This document shows, one piece after another, positions 6,601-13,672 of a DNA stretch of 18,784 bases. Position numbers and translations under genes: made by a program. The stretch is from UBA9653 sp014859835. GTDB taxonomy: Archaea > Thermoplasmatota > Thermoplasmata > UBA10834. The stretch is taken from contig JACZKW010000009.1 of NCBI GenBank assembly GCA_014859835.1, forward strand, positions 1-18,784. The letters are read 5' to 3'. Position 1 is the first letter of the stretch, and each line of letters opens with the position of its first letter. The notes under the pieces are model-generated. The model had not been told where the DNA came from. It made no database searches and worked only from the letters and a program-made list of their open reading frames with translations.

Positions 6601-9389
6601 TGTCCAGGCCGGATGCCGTCAGGACGATGGACCTGATGGGCGCTGGAAACTATGTCGCAAGAATAACATACACACCATCGGCGCAGATATGCAATGATGT
6701 GATCATCGAGCTCGGGTTCGCTTCCCCTAGCGCAGACGCAGACCCACCGGTCATAACCTCGCTCGATATGTCTCAGAAGTTCGTTCCAGGAGACACCGTG
6801 GACCTGACATTCACGACTGCTGACGCGTCTGCCATAGGCACGGTCGCTGTGAGCTGGAGAGCCGACGATGGCGCTGCATGGAACCCGCTCACGGTGAATG
6901 ACCTCGACGGTGGAGCATACGGCGCGAGCATACAGACCGACGAGGGCGATACGGCGATCGACCTATTGATGAAGGTCACAGATTCATCAGGCAACTACAT
7001 ACAGTACACCGCATCAAACGCAGCATTGATGCAGGTACCAGTCACATTCCAACTTACAACGGACGAGACGGAGATCGGATACAGAAGCGCCGACGAGGTC
7101 GTCGTCCTATACGGGGAGCTCACGGACATGTCCGGCGAGCCACTCCACGCCAGCGGCGCGGTCCCGATCGAACTCACGGTCGATGGCGTGAAGATCGGCA
7201 TGATCCTGGACGAGTATGTCACCTCGGACGGCCACGAGCACAACGGCGCGATACGCTTCGAGTGGCACTTCAACCCACTAGACCTCTTCACCGCACAGGG
7301 TGATACGGTCCTCGTCACGGCGACTTTCGACCTAGGGATATACGAGAGCGTCACGAGGACTATCGCATTCACATCTGGAGAATACTCCAACACGCTACCC
7401 AGCATAACGCTCGTCTCACCCGGCGACGGCAGTCTGATCGCACCTGGGACGGGGATCGACCTCATTGTGGAGGATGACGGCACGGTAACGGCGCAGTGGT
7501 ATCTGGACGGCGCACCGATGGAAGTGTTGTCCTCACCCTGGGACGTTTCGACAAGCACCTGGAAGGATGGGACCCACACCATGACCGTGGTCGCGACGGA
7601 CGACCTCAGAGGAGAGACCGAGGCGTCGTTCGTGTTCGAGGTCGATGGATCTGACCCGATCGTCGCGATCACCTATCCGGAAGATGGCATGCTCATTCCC
7701 CAATGCGATACACTTACCGCATCGGTGAGCGACGAGCATCTCGCTTCGGCAGTCTGGAGTGTGGACAGCGGCGTCCCGCAGGTCTTCGATACGCCCTACA
7801 CGATAGATATGACGGGCTGGGAGATAGGGACGCATACGGTCGAGGTCACGGCAACGGACCTGCTAGGGAACTCGGCCTCCGCATCCACTAGCTTCGAGAT
7901 CTCGGACCAGTTCATCGTCATCTTGCTGGAGAGCCCCGGTGACGAGGCGGTCGTACAGTCCGGTGTTCCCCTAGAATTCTCGTTCCTTGGATTGGGAGAG
8001 ATAACCGCCATGTGGACCCACGGCGGTTCCTGGCATGATCTGGAAGAACCCTACACGATACAGACCGATGACTGGAGCGAAGGCGTGTACGAGGTTACGG
8101 TCAACGCAACCAACAATCATGACCAGTCGGCACAGAAGACATTCACGGTGACCGTGGACGACACGCCACCAGAGATCATGCTCGCATCCCCGATCGACGG
8201 CTCGTTCGTCAACCCCGATGATACAATAACACTGGATATCACCGAGGAGCACCTGGATATCGTAAGCTGGATGCTCTGGGGAGAGATGAGGACGAGCCCG
8301 TACCACGATATCTACATATCACTCACTAACTGCCCCGCGGATGGTTACTTTACCGTGACAGTCATCGTCTACGACTTGGCAGGGAACGAGGCGCATGAAT
8401 CATATGTGTTCGCGATGGACTCGACCCCGCCTGCCATCACAGTCGGCCCCGCCTCGGGAAGCTCTCTCAAGGCGGGAACACCGATCGAGGTGTCCGTTGA
8501 AGATGCGTTCCTTGCGGAGGCAGCCTGGTCGATTGATGGCGAGAACTTCGAACAGATGACATCCCCGCATGCGGTCGATACCGCGTCATGGAGCCCAGGA
8601 TGGTATCTCTTCCAGGTATACGCCCGGGACTTCTCTGGGCAGACCAGCTGGCACAACCAACCACTCTATGTGGACGGGACGAACCCAGTCATCAGGATGA
8701 ACGAGAACTGCACTTACTCTGCGGACGGAACCGCCATCATATCCGCGGTGATATCGGATGATTTCGGCGTCCAATCCGTCACGCTCTACTACAACAACGG
8801 AAACGGCACATACTCAACCGTGCAGATGCAAGCTAACGGAGGAACCTACACTGCGAATATCGGCTCGGACGCGATGTGGGACGGCATGGATGCCTATGTG
8901 ATCGCCGTCGATTTCGCTGGAAACGTCGCTGAGAGCGAGCCTTTGACCATGTCACTCATCGAGGGACCCATCGTCGATGACGAGGTGCCAGATGATGAGA
9001 CGCCCGGCGCGGACGAGTCCGACGGAGCAATCCTGACGATTGTTGGAATCGCTGCTGTCGGAGGCGCGATCTCACTGCTCTCTATGATCCTCATCCTCAG
9101 GTCCCGAAGGCTTGCGGAAGAGGAGGTCAAGAGGAGCAGAACCAACAATCCAAAGAAGCCGGTGCATGCAGCTGCAGAGGCGAACCGCACTTCGACATCG
9201 ACCACGCCGAAACCATCGCCGGTCTCCGCTGCGAATCCCAGAACTAATACGATGTCAGGGATGGCGCGCCCGAGGCGCAATACATCAAACGCGGGCAAGA
9301 TGGTCGTGAAGGTACCGGTCTCGCGCGAGCAATATGCGAAGATGCAAATGATGAACCGCTCAAACAGACCTCGTCAGATGCAGCGCTGA
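3648..9389 (+). CDS. Giant membrane-anchored S8 subtilisin-like serine protease
   Basis: The protein has 1913 residues. The GTG start is chosen because GAGGGTGA lies 9 bases upstream. Order of parts: basic n-region, signal segment about 24-50, I9-type propeptide about 90-160 (HAFTGFSARV), then the S8 domain about 170-460. Catalytic residues are Asp201 (VAVIDTGIDYTHPD), His240 (NGHGTHVAGT) and Ser414 (GTSMATPHVSGG), with oxyanion Asn337 (AAGN). A long beta-rich region follows. Five Ig-like repeats of about 85-90 residues lie at about 1247-1684, and a related domain ends near 1767. An acidic Pro-rich linker leads to one membrane helix (about 1793-1817) and a 96-residue basic Ser/Thr/Pro/Asn-rich cytosolic tail. 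All catalytic residues are present. It lacks an IPEFG signal, so it is anchored by its own helix. Likely roles are breakdown of external protein or maturation of surface proteins; the substrate is unknown. Confidence 0.95.
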   Translation: MRRKYSLRLRNGCRTTEERGLMSVHFSAVMLFALTIAALMIFSSPGALSALTSSAESQQHEIAMGGDANTITRLSPSWNGQQWDWSSMADEAGYIGIIVSVPEGYTYQHTDSDGGLRFFDMQLTSGSDYTHAFTGFSARVTMQTLDEILSLDESISVYPDLPVEAFLTESVTQIGADQLWERTDSYGYPVTGRGIVVAVIDTGIDYTHPDLGGGFGPSYKVIGGYDFYNHDSDPMDDNGHGTHVAGTIAANGGIMGVAPDAKLLAYKTLGPDGQGSMSDVISAIDRAMDPNSDGDTSDHADVISMSLGGAGEASDPVCLAVARAVEVGIVVVVAAGNAGPSMGTVASPGVAPDAITVGAVDDDGVLAAFSSRGTIPDLMIKPEISAPGVSITSTVPTSGSLSSPTGYLAASGTSMATPHVSGGVALLLQLHPEWTPQQIKSAIITSANDLGESLWSVGAGEMWLPAAADTTLFPVPALISYGFAGAPVQTATVTNTGSYVNLASSTDDWLSLSADGVTNLMVWANTSTVSPFSIPISSGTSGAVTLSVPAPGIDTDEGYFEGEVRLTYASTSVIIPFGFAALSTLNVHVLDESGKEVNDPYGGVWAYRLPDADLTMMARGNMNPAPPASFLVPSGDYSVSAAGHQDIYNYVDPYLLSSTVTIGRLSTVDVYLTMSTARKMTLDLETDEGLPIYVKDYRVYLRHEGTKNISFHLIGSDYSKSGSDIFSLPHSKYIFVSDTTENIGISVSGFSYTAPMWEFMSRNWHNWYEYTSGTSTEFYIEANADLQYLLAWEFDGVDASTPTTLALVDGQYSVYETKYDISGKLTDIWGDWGNHLSIGGDAAFFTRRDTDTSLNSFFSGMTRTTIVQGVFSELYFPQSIFGGYSERAYYTADYDHLVSAATASNIELPDRTYLEPVGGVIESERLGAGPFYPSVYTINGDDTFVLYHPLLRDQAGAKVGGISTPVLNLYKDGQLVGVYQLSEFLSRPDAVRTMDLMGAGNYVARITYTPSAQICNDVIIELGFASPSADADPPVITSLDMSQKFVPGDTVDLTFTTADASAIGTVAVSWRADDGAAWNPLTVNDLDGGAYGASIQTDEGDTAIDLLMKVTDSSGNYIQYTASNAALMQVPVTFQLTTDETEIGYRSADEVVVLYGELTDMSGEPLHASGAVPIELTVDGVKIGMILDEYVTSDGHEHNGAIRFEWHFNPLDLFTAQGDTVLVTATFDLGIYESVTRTIAFTSGEYSNTLPSITLVSPGDGSLIAPGTGIDLIVEDDGTVTAQWYLDGAPMEVLSSPWDVSTSTWKDGTHTMTVVATDDLRGETEASFVFEVDGSDPIVAITYPEDGMLIPQCDTLTASVSDEHLASAVWSVDSGVPQVFDTPYTIDMTGWEIGTHTVEVTATDLLGNSASASTSFEISDQFIVILLESPGDEAVVQSGVPLEFSFLGLGEITAMWTHGGSWHDLEEPYTIQTDDWSEGVYEVTVNATNNHDQSAQKTFTVTVDDTPPEIMLASPIDGSFVNPDDTITLDITEEHLDIVSWMLWGEMRTSPYHDIYISLTNCPADGYFTVTVIVYDLAGNEAHESYVFAMDSTPPAITVGPASGSSLKAGTPIEVSVEDAFLAEAAWSIDGENFEQMTSPHAVDTASWSPGWYLFQVYARDFSGQTSWHNQPLYVDGTNPVIRMNENCTYSADGTAIISAVISDDFGVQSVTLYYNNGNGTYSTVQMQANGGTYTANIGSDAMWDGMDAYVIAVDFAGNVAESEPLTMSLIEGPIVDDEVPDDETPGADESDGAILTIVGIAAVGGAISLLSMILILRSRRLAEEEVKRSRTNNPKKPVHAAAEANRTSTSTTPKPSPVSAANPRTNTMSGMARPRRNTSNAGKMVVKVPVSREQYAKMQMMNRSNRPRQMQR
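7386..8948 (+). repeat. Ig-like repeat stalk of the subtilase
   Basis: Five units start near residues 1247, 1338, 1422, 1510 and 1597. Each opens with a SP-x-DG or similar turn, has a central Trp strand (for example SAVWSVD, EAAWSID), a P(Y/W)-x-(I/V)-x-T-x-x-W segment, and closes with a V-x-A-x-D strand. A sixth, more diverged domain runs to about residue 1767. Such repeats typically space a catalytic domain away from the membrane. Confidence 0.75.
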
Positions 9390-9399
9390 GAGTTCATCC

Positions 9400-10449
9400 T
9401 CAAGCATCCTTGTCAACCAGATCACCCATATTCTCGACAGGTTCGTCACTTGCTGGACCAGGGTCTCCTGAATCGATGGCGAGTCCTTTCTCGGATGATT
9501 CATAAGGCATGTGCCTGTCAAGCCAACCTGTGACCACGTACCAGAACACGAGGACGACGCCGACGAAGAGGAGAATCCCGAAATACATGTGGAATGTCGC
9601 CAGCGCAATGGGACCATATGCAGCCCCGACGAAGACGGTCACGACCATCCTGATTATGTTGGAGAACCAGGTGACAAGGAGCCCGATCCCGAGGCCTGCG
9701 ATGATCCGCACGTTCAGAGTCTTGTATCTCACCAGCACGAACGCGAGGAAAGCGGAGAAGAAGAGTCCTGCCGAGTAAAGACCGCTGCAGCCGGACCCGA
9801 TCCCGAGCCTGACGAGTCTGCCGTCGTAGAAATATTCGATCACGTTCGACAGCCCGATCCCGCTGAAGTTGAGGACCGCCGTGGCGTTGACGCCCAAGAG
9901 ATTGACTATCGCGACGACCGGCTGAGTGATGAAGTAGAACTCCGAGGAAGCCGTGATGCGCCCATAAGACTCACCCGTCACGATCGTGTATATCTTCCAC
10001 ATGACTGCGAACACGATCGTCAGGAACAGGAGGAAGAGAACGACGAAATCCTTCTGGTCGTAGAACCTGGATGGTCCTGACTGGTAGAGCACGAGCGAGA
10101 GGGCGAACAACGTCACGACGATGTCTTCCATGCGGAGGTTCGATTCGCCCACGGAGAGGACCTTCCAGACGGACCAGCCGATGAGCAGCAGGATGCCGAA
10201 GAGCGGTATCGCGAACACGACCAGCCTCTCGCTCGCGAACCTCATGAAGAAGCGTGTGAACATGCCGTGTTCCGCGGGCTCCGCCTTCGAACTGAGTGAT
10301 GGCCCGATGGATAGCAGGCCGAGCACGGAACCAACCGCTAGAAGCACCAACTCGAAAACAAGGACGGAGTGCCCGAGATAGTGGTTGTATAATGCACCTA
10401 TGATGAACAAGGAGCCGATCAACAGCCTCCAATCCCAGGAGAATCTCAC
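9400..10449 (-). CDS. Archaeosortase/exosortase family transpeptidase-like membrane enzyme
   Basis: The 349-residue protein starts at GTG, with about eight or more hydrophobic segments. The family signature is complete: catalytic Cys221 in GSGCSGLYS, Arg267 in TWFSNIIRM, and His287 in ATFHMYFG, each in or next to a membrane helix. Archaeosortases cleave C-terminal tripartite signals on exported proteins and pass the new end to a lipid or envelope carrier. The two IPEFG proteins at 2209-3388 are the obvious local substrates. After the last helix (residue about 308) is a ~40-residue acidic cytosolic tail, so it is slightly longer than the core family. A TATA box 21 bases before the GTG implies a leaderless mRNA separate from the upstream operon. 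The stop lies 10 bases from the convergent subtilase stop. The subfamily (ArtC-like or PEFG-type) cannot be fixed by eye. Confidence 0.9.
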   Translation of the reverse strand: MRFSWDWRLLIGSLFIIGALYNHYLGHSVLVFELVLLAVGSVLGLLSIGPSLSSKAEPAEHGMFTRFFMRFASERLVVFAIPLFGILLLIGWSVWKVLSVGESNLRMEDIVVTLFALSLVLYQSGPSRFYDQKDFVVLFLLFLTIVFAVMWKIYTIVTGESYGRITASSEFYFITQPVVAIVNLLGVNATAVLNFSGIGLSNVIEYFYDGRLVRLGIGSGCSGLYSAGLFFSAFLAFVLVRYKTLNVRIIAGLGIGLLVTWFSNIIRMVVTVFVGAAYGPIALATFHMYFGILLFVGVVLVFWYVVTGWLDRHMPYESSEKGLAIDSGDPGPASDEPVENMGDLVDKDA

Positions 10450-10470
10450 GCTCGAACCAAACTTACGCGG

Positions 10471-10478
10471 ATATATAA
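10471..10478 (-). promoter_or_regulatory. TATA box for the archaeosortase gene
   Basis: On the minus strand ttatatat ends 21 bases before the GTG start, in the 43-bp gap after the six-helix protein. The predicted start point falls at or next to the GTG, so the transcript is leaderless. The same TTATATATCCG string occurs before proC. Confidence 0.7.
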
Positions 10479-10492
10479 CGGTTCGGGCTGAA

Positions 10493-11008
10493 TCACTCCG
10501 GATCGCGCGATGTAAGGGCGATCGCTAGTACCGCGGAGACCATCAGGAGTATGGATATCTCCATCATACCATAGAACCGCAACGACATGTTGGGGAACAC
10601 CAGCCCAGTGACGGCGATGACCACTGGAACAGACATCAGGCAGCAGCCGATGTACGCGGCGCCCAGGAAAACGGGGCGCCTCTGGAGGTAGCCGTTCTCT
10701 CCATCGCTCTCGCTGGACAGCGCGAACAGCGTGAGCAACGTCATGGGGATCAGCATGCCCACCGCGACGGCGATCATAGGGCCCGTCTCGACGAGCGTGT
10801 CGATCTGCATGGACATCGTCGCGGAGATCGCCACGATGAACAGGCCGAACAATGCTGCTGGCCTGTAGTAGCTGGCGAACGCTATCAGCATGATGAGCGC
10901 CCCGAAGGCAAGCACGAATAGGCTGTAAGAACTCATCCTCGAGAAGACGAGTATGGCGACGATAGAGGTCGAGAACATCAGCAGCATTCGCATCCTGAAC
11001 CGGTTCAT
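10493..11008 (-). CDS. Six-helix membrane protein of the MoxR-DUF58 operon
   Basis: The 171-residue hydrophobic protein has likely membrane helices near 7-23, 28-46, 50-67, 77-97, 112-138 and 148-166. A short polar loop (SSESDGENGYLQRR) lies between helices four and five. The ATG overlaps the DUF58 stop by four bases (ATGA), which points to translational coupling and a shared role. I do not recognise a named family. In many prokaryotes MoxR-DUF58 pairs are followed by further membrane proteins of unknown function, and this one fits that position. It is probably a membrane partner for the complex. There is no signal peptide cleavage site or catalytic motif that I can see. Confidence 0.8.
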   Translation of the reverse strand: MNRFRMRMLLMFSTSIVAILVFSRMSSYSLFVLAFGALIMLIAFASYYRPAALFGLFIVAISATMSMQIDTLVETGPMIAVAVGMLIPMTLLTLFALSSESDGENGYLQRRPVFLGAAYIGCCLMSVPVVIAVTGLVFPNMSLRFYGMMEISILLMVSAVLAIALTSRDPE

Positions 11009-12456
11009 GCCTTACCCCACCTTATCGTTCTCACGATGCTCGCCGTCGCATCGGCAGGACCGACTTTCACATATGACGCACCCATCTTCCGCAACTTGAC
11101 CTCGACATCGAGGTAGTTCAGCAGGTTCCCATACATCCTCTCGGCCTCGCCGACTTCCAAGGGAGTTTCCGATCTCTCATACCAGTCGTCGTAAATGTGC
11201 AGGACCAGCATCTGACTGCCTTTCTTCTGACATAGCTTCGCGCTGGCCAGCACGGCGTCCCGAGACGATATGAGGTCGGATATCACGATGATCATCTGCT
11301 TCTGGTCTTTGGCGCCGGTGAGGAGTTTCCAGATCACTTCGTCGAGCCCGACTCCCTTCGAACGCTTGGATGTGCGGACCCCGAGATCCCTCACTGCGGA
11401 CAGGAACTTCTCCATCTGCGCGGCCCCTTCCGTGTTGCCATTGGCTGTCAGCCCATCTGGCGCATTCGCCATGGGCTGGGTGTCTATCGACTCGTGTACA
11501 TTACCAGGCACGGTGGAAGGTGCGTTCCTGAGCATCTGTATGATCCTTTCGAACTGATGGCGGACGAGCGAAGGACGCAGCTGGTCGATGACCGTGACCT
11601 CGTCTATCAACGCGACACCGGCCGCATGGTGACTGCTCAGCAACACCCTCGACAGCTGGAGGCAGAGGTCGACGGAGTGGTCGAGCTTTGTGATGCCAGA
11701 TCCGGCCGTACGCATGCTCCTTGAACAGTCCACGAATATCATGGTCTGTATAGCACCCTCCTTGGTGTAGACCTTCGTGAATAGCTTGTCGAGCCTGGAT
11801 AGTAGCTTCCAGTCGATGTCCCTGGGCCTGTCGCCCGGAAGGTAGTCCCTGAGCCTGTCGAATTCCAGGTCGTGCATCACTGCCGCGAGGTGCCTCGACT
11901 TCCCGGAGTGCTCCAGGTGCTCCCTGCCAGCAATCCTCCTGGCGGCCTGGAGGCTCCTCTTCGAAGTGTGCACTGCGATCTTGGTGCCGTCCTCTACAGA
12001 GGATGTGTGGGAGAAGAGACCGTATTCATCCCGCATCTCGAGTCTCAACCCTTCGAACGTATAGACCTTCCTCTTGTGCGGGACCAGCGTGTAGGATATG
12101 GTTGTCTGCGACCGGGCGGGGATGATTCCAGAGTACCTGTTGGATCCAGCGGCGATCTCGCAGTCCTCGGGGATCACATCCTCGAGTTCGCAGCGTACGG
12201 GTGCCGGACCCGCGTTGAGTATCTCGACGCTCAGGGCGATCGGCTGACCTGCGAATGGAACATCGTCGTGCGTGGACCTGTTGACGATGAGCTCGGTCTC
12301 CTGCACCTCGCCCACGAACTTGGAACGCGCGTATATGAGCACACCGAGGAGCACGGGGCACATGAGGGCGAACGGCAGGCTAGGGAAGAGTATGCCAGCT
12401 AGGGCGAACACGGCGGCGGATACGAACAACACTATTCCAGAGGCCTGAGTCTGCAA
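11005..12456 (-). CDS. DUF58 protein with vWA-like domain
   Basis: The 483-residue protein has two N-terminal membrane helices (about 6-23 and 26-43). An outer or cytosolic beta domain follows, about 55-165. The DUF58 core RDYLPGDRPRDIDWK lies at 203-217. A vWA-like domain carries the metal-site motif D243-x-S245-x-S247, as in FVDCSRSM. Proteins of this family work with MoxR AAA+ ATPases in complex assembly or metal-dependent maturation, and the MoxR gene ends 11 bases upstream. The TTG start is supported by GTGATC just upstream, complementary to the 16S rRNA tail; no ATG gives the full N-terminal helices. A low-complexity Asn/Ala/Gly-rich insert lies about 315-345. The client protein is unknown, but nearby surface genes suggest envelope assembly. 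Confidence 0.9.
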   Translation of the reverse strand: MQTQASGIVLFVSAAVFALAGILFPSLPFALMCPVLLGVLIYARSKFVGEVQETELIVNRSTHDDVPFAGQPIALSVEILNAGPAPVRCELEDVIPEDCEIAAGSNRYSGIIPARSQTTISYTLVPHKRKVYTFEGLRLEMRDEYGLFSHTSSVEDGTKIAVHTSKRSLQAARRIAGREHLEHSGKSRHLAAVMHDLEFDRLRDYLPGDRPRDIDWKLLSRLDKLFTKVYTKEGAIQTMIFVDCSRSMRTAGSGITKLDHSVDLCLQLSRVLLSSHHAAGVALIDEVTVIDQLRPSLVRHQFERIIQMLRNAPSTVPGNVHESIDTQPMANAPDGLTANGNTEGAAQMEKFLSAVRDLGVRTSKRSKGVGLDEVIWKLLTGAKDQKQMIIVISDLISSRDAVLASAKLCQKKGSQMLVLHIYDDWYERSETPLEVGEAERMYGNLLNYLDVEVKLRKMGASYVKVGPADATASIVRTIRWGKA

Positions 12457-12467
12457 ATCGGATCACA

Positions 12468-13445
12468 TCATCTCTTCTTGACCTCGCCGAAATCCCCCTT
12501 CGGGACGGGCACTTCGGAGAGAATGGACTCGGTGATGCCGCCCGCGGTCAGCCCTTCGAGCTCGGCCTCGGGCGAGAGCATGAGTCGGTGGTCCATGACG
12601 GAGTGCGCCATGGCCTTCACATCGTCCGGGATCACGTATGGTCGACCGGAGAGCAACGCCCTGCCCTTGGAACTCTCGAGCAGGTGTATCCCTCCTCTCG
12701 GGCTCAACCCGAGCTCGACGTTCTCCCGAGTCCTCGTGGCCCTCGTGATACCGTTGATGTAGGTGAGTATGCTCCTGTGCGCGTGGACATTGAAGCATAG
12801 CTTTCGCAGCTGTAGGACGTTCTCCCGAGTCATGACTGACTGAGGCTCCTCCTCGAACAGGTTCTTCAGACTGAGGATGGTCAGTTCGTCGTCCTCATCG
12901 GGGTAGTCCATCTTGATCTTGAGCATGAACCTGTCTATCTGCGCCTCCGGAAGTGGGTAGACGCCCTCCGTCTCGATGGGGTTCAGAGTGGCTATGACCA
13001 TGAATAGCTCAGGCAACTTGAGCGTCGAGCCCTCGATGGTCACCTGCTTCTCCTGCATTGACTCGAGAAGGGCGGACTGCGTCTTCGGAGGCGCCCTGTT
13101 GATCTCATCCGCCAGGAGCAGCTCCGTGAACACTGGCCCCTTCCTCATCTCGAACTGTTTCGTGAGCTGGTTGTAGTAGTTGTGCCCTGTGATGTCCGTC
13201 GGTAGGAGGTCCTGCGTGAACTGTATCCTGTTGAAGTCTATCGCCATCGCCTTGGCCACCGATTTCGAGAGAGTGGTCTTCGCTATGCCAGGCACGCCCT
13301 CCAGGAGTATGTGCTCACCAGCGGACAGCGCCACCATGAAATCGAAGATGGTCTGCTCGTAACCTACGACGGCCCTCGCCACCTCGCTGATGACGTCTCT
13401 CAGTGCTTTCCGCGCATCCGCGGGGGTTTCGATAATCCAATCCAT
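12468..13445 (-). CDS. MoxR-family AAA+ ATPase
   Basis: From the ATG at 13445 the protein has 325 residues. This start has a perfect AGGAGG five bases upstream and gives the normal MoxR N-terminus; the open frame runs 53 codons further, but that extension looks non-coding and overlaps the promoter. Walker A is GVPGIAKTT (50-58), Walker B LLLADEIN (109-116), sensor 1 Asn155 in ATLNP, and an arginine in EAQIDRF at 172. A lid domain fills the C-terminal third. MoxR ATPases remodel or activate partner complexes, usually through vWA proteins. Here DUF58 follows by 11 bases, with the six-helix protein next. Residues for ATP binding and hydrolysis all look intact. This is the first gene of the operon, divergent from DUF1616. 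Confidence 0.95.
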   Translation of the reverse strand: MDWIIETPADARKALRDVISEVARAVVGYEQTIFDFMVALSAGEHILLEGVPGIAKTTLSKSVAKAMAIDFNRIQFTQDLLPTDITGHNYYNQLTKQFEMRKGPVFTELLLADEINRAPPKTQSALLESMQEKQVTIEGSTLKLPELFMVIATLNPIETEGVYPLPEAQIDRFMLKIKMDYPDEDDELTILSLKNLFEEEPQSVMTRENVLQLRKLCFNVHAHRSILTYINGITRATRTRENVELGLSPRGGIHLLESSKGRALLSGRPYVIPDDVKAMAHSVMDHRLMLSPEAELEGLTAGGITESILSEVPVPKGDFGEVKKR

Positions 13446-13450
13446 GCGAG

Positions 13451-13457
13451 TCCTCCT
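13451..13457 (-). promoter_or_regulatory. Strong ribosome-binding site setting the MoxR start
   Basis: On the minus strand AGGAGGA lies five bases before the ATG at 13445. It decides the start against the longer frame reaching 13604. Confidence 0.8.
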
Positions 13458-13498
13458 AATATGGGGGAAGGGTCTCGACCGTGATTCAATTCGTTCTG

Positions 13499-13507
13499 TA
13501 TAAAACC
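13499..13507 (-). promoter_or_regulatory. TATA box for the MoxR-DUF58 operon
   Basis: GTTTTATAC on the minus strand predicts a start near 13475 and a leader of about 30 bases containing the AGGAGG site. It lies inside the alternative longer MoxR frame, which argues against that frame. Confidence 0.6.
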
Positions 13508-13613
13508 TACCATATGCGGACAAAGAGCCGGATTCTGGTAAATTCGCCGAACTGGCCGGCTGCATATCCACGCACTCGGCGGCATATTCGTAAGCCACAC
13601 TCATGCTGACAGC

Positions 13614-13623
13614 TTTGATATAC
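13614..13623 (+). promoter_or_regulatory. TATA-like box for the DUF1616 gene
   Basis: tttgatatac lies about 50 bases upstream of the ATG at 13673, predicting transcription from near 13645. It is divergent from the MoxR promoter, with about 115 bp between the two elements. Confidence 0.45.
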
Positions 13624-13672
13624 CGTAATCCACTTCACACCATGGCCTTTAGTGGCATCCGGGGATAGAGGC

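Noticed and set aside
6995..7672. 225-codon minus-strand frame, and similar long frames (4334-4897, 8894-9298) inside the subtilase
   Set aside because: All are antisense shadows of a gene with intact catalytic motifs and repeats; compositions are Ser/Thr-rich mirror products.
9511..10080. 189-codon plus-strand frame antisense to the archaeosortase
   Set aside because: It is extremely charged, without domains; the minus strand encodes the complete enzyme with its three catalytic residues.
13446..13604. 53-codon N-terminal extension of MoxR
   Set aside because: A TATA box and a perfect AGGAGG precede the internal ATG at 13445, and the extension has no MoxR similarity.
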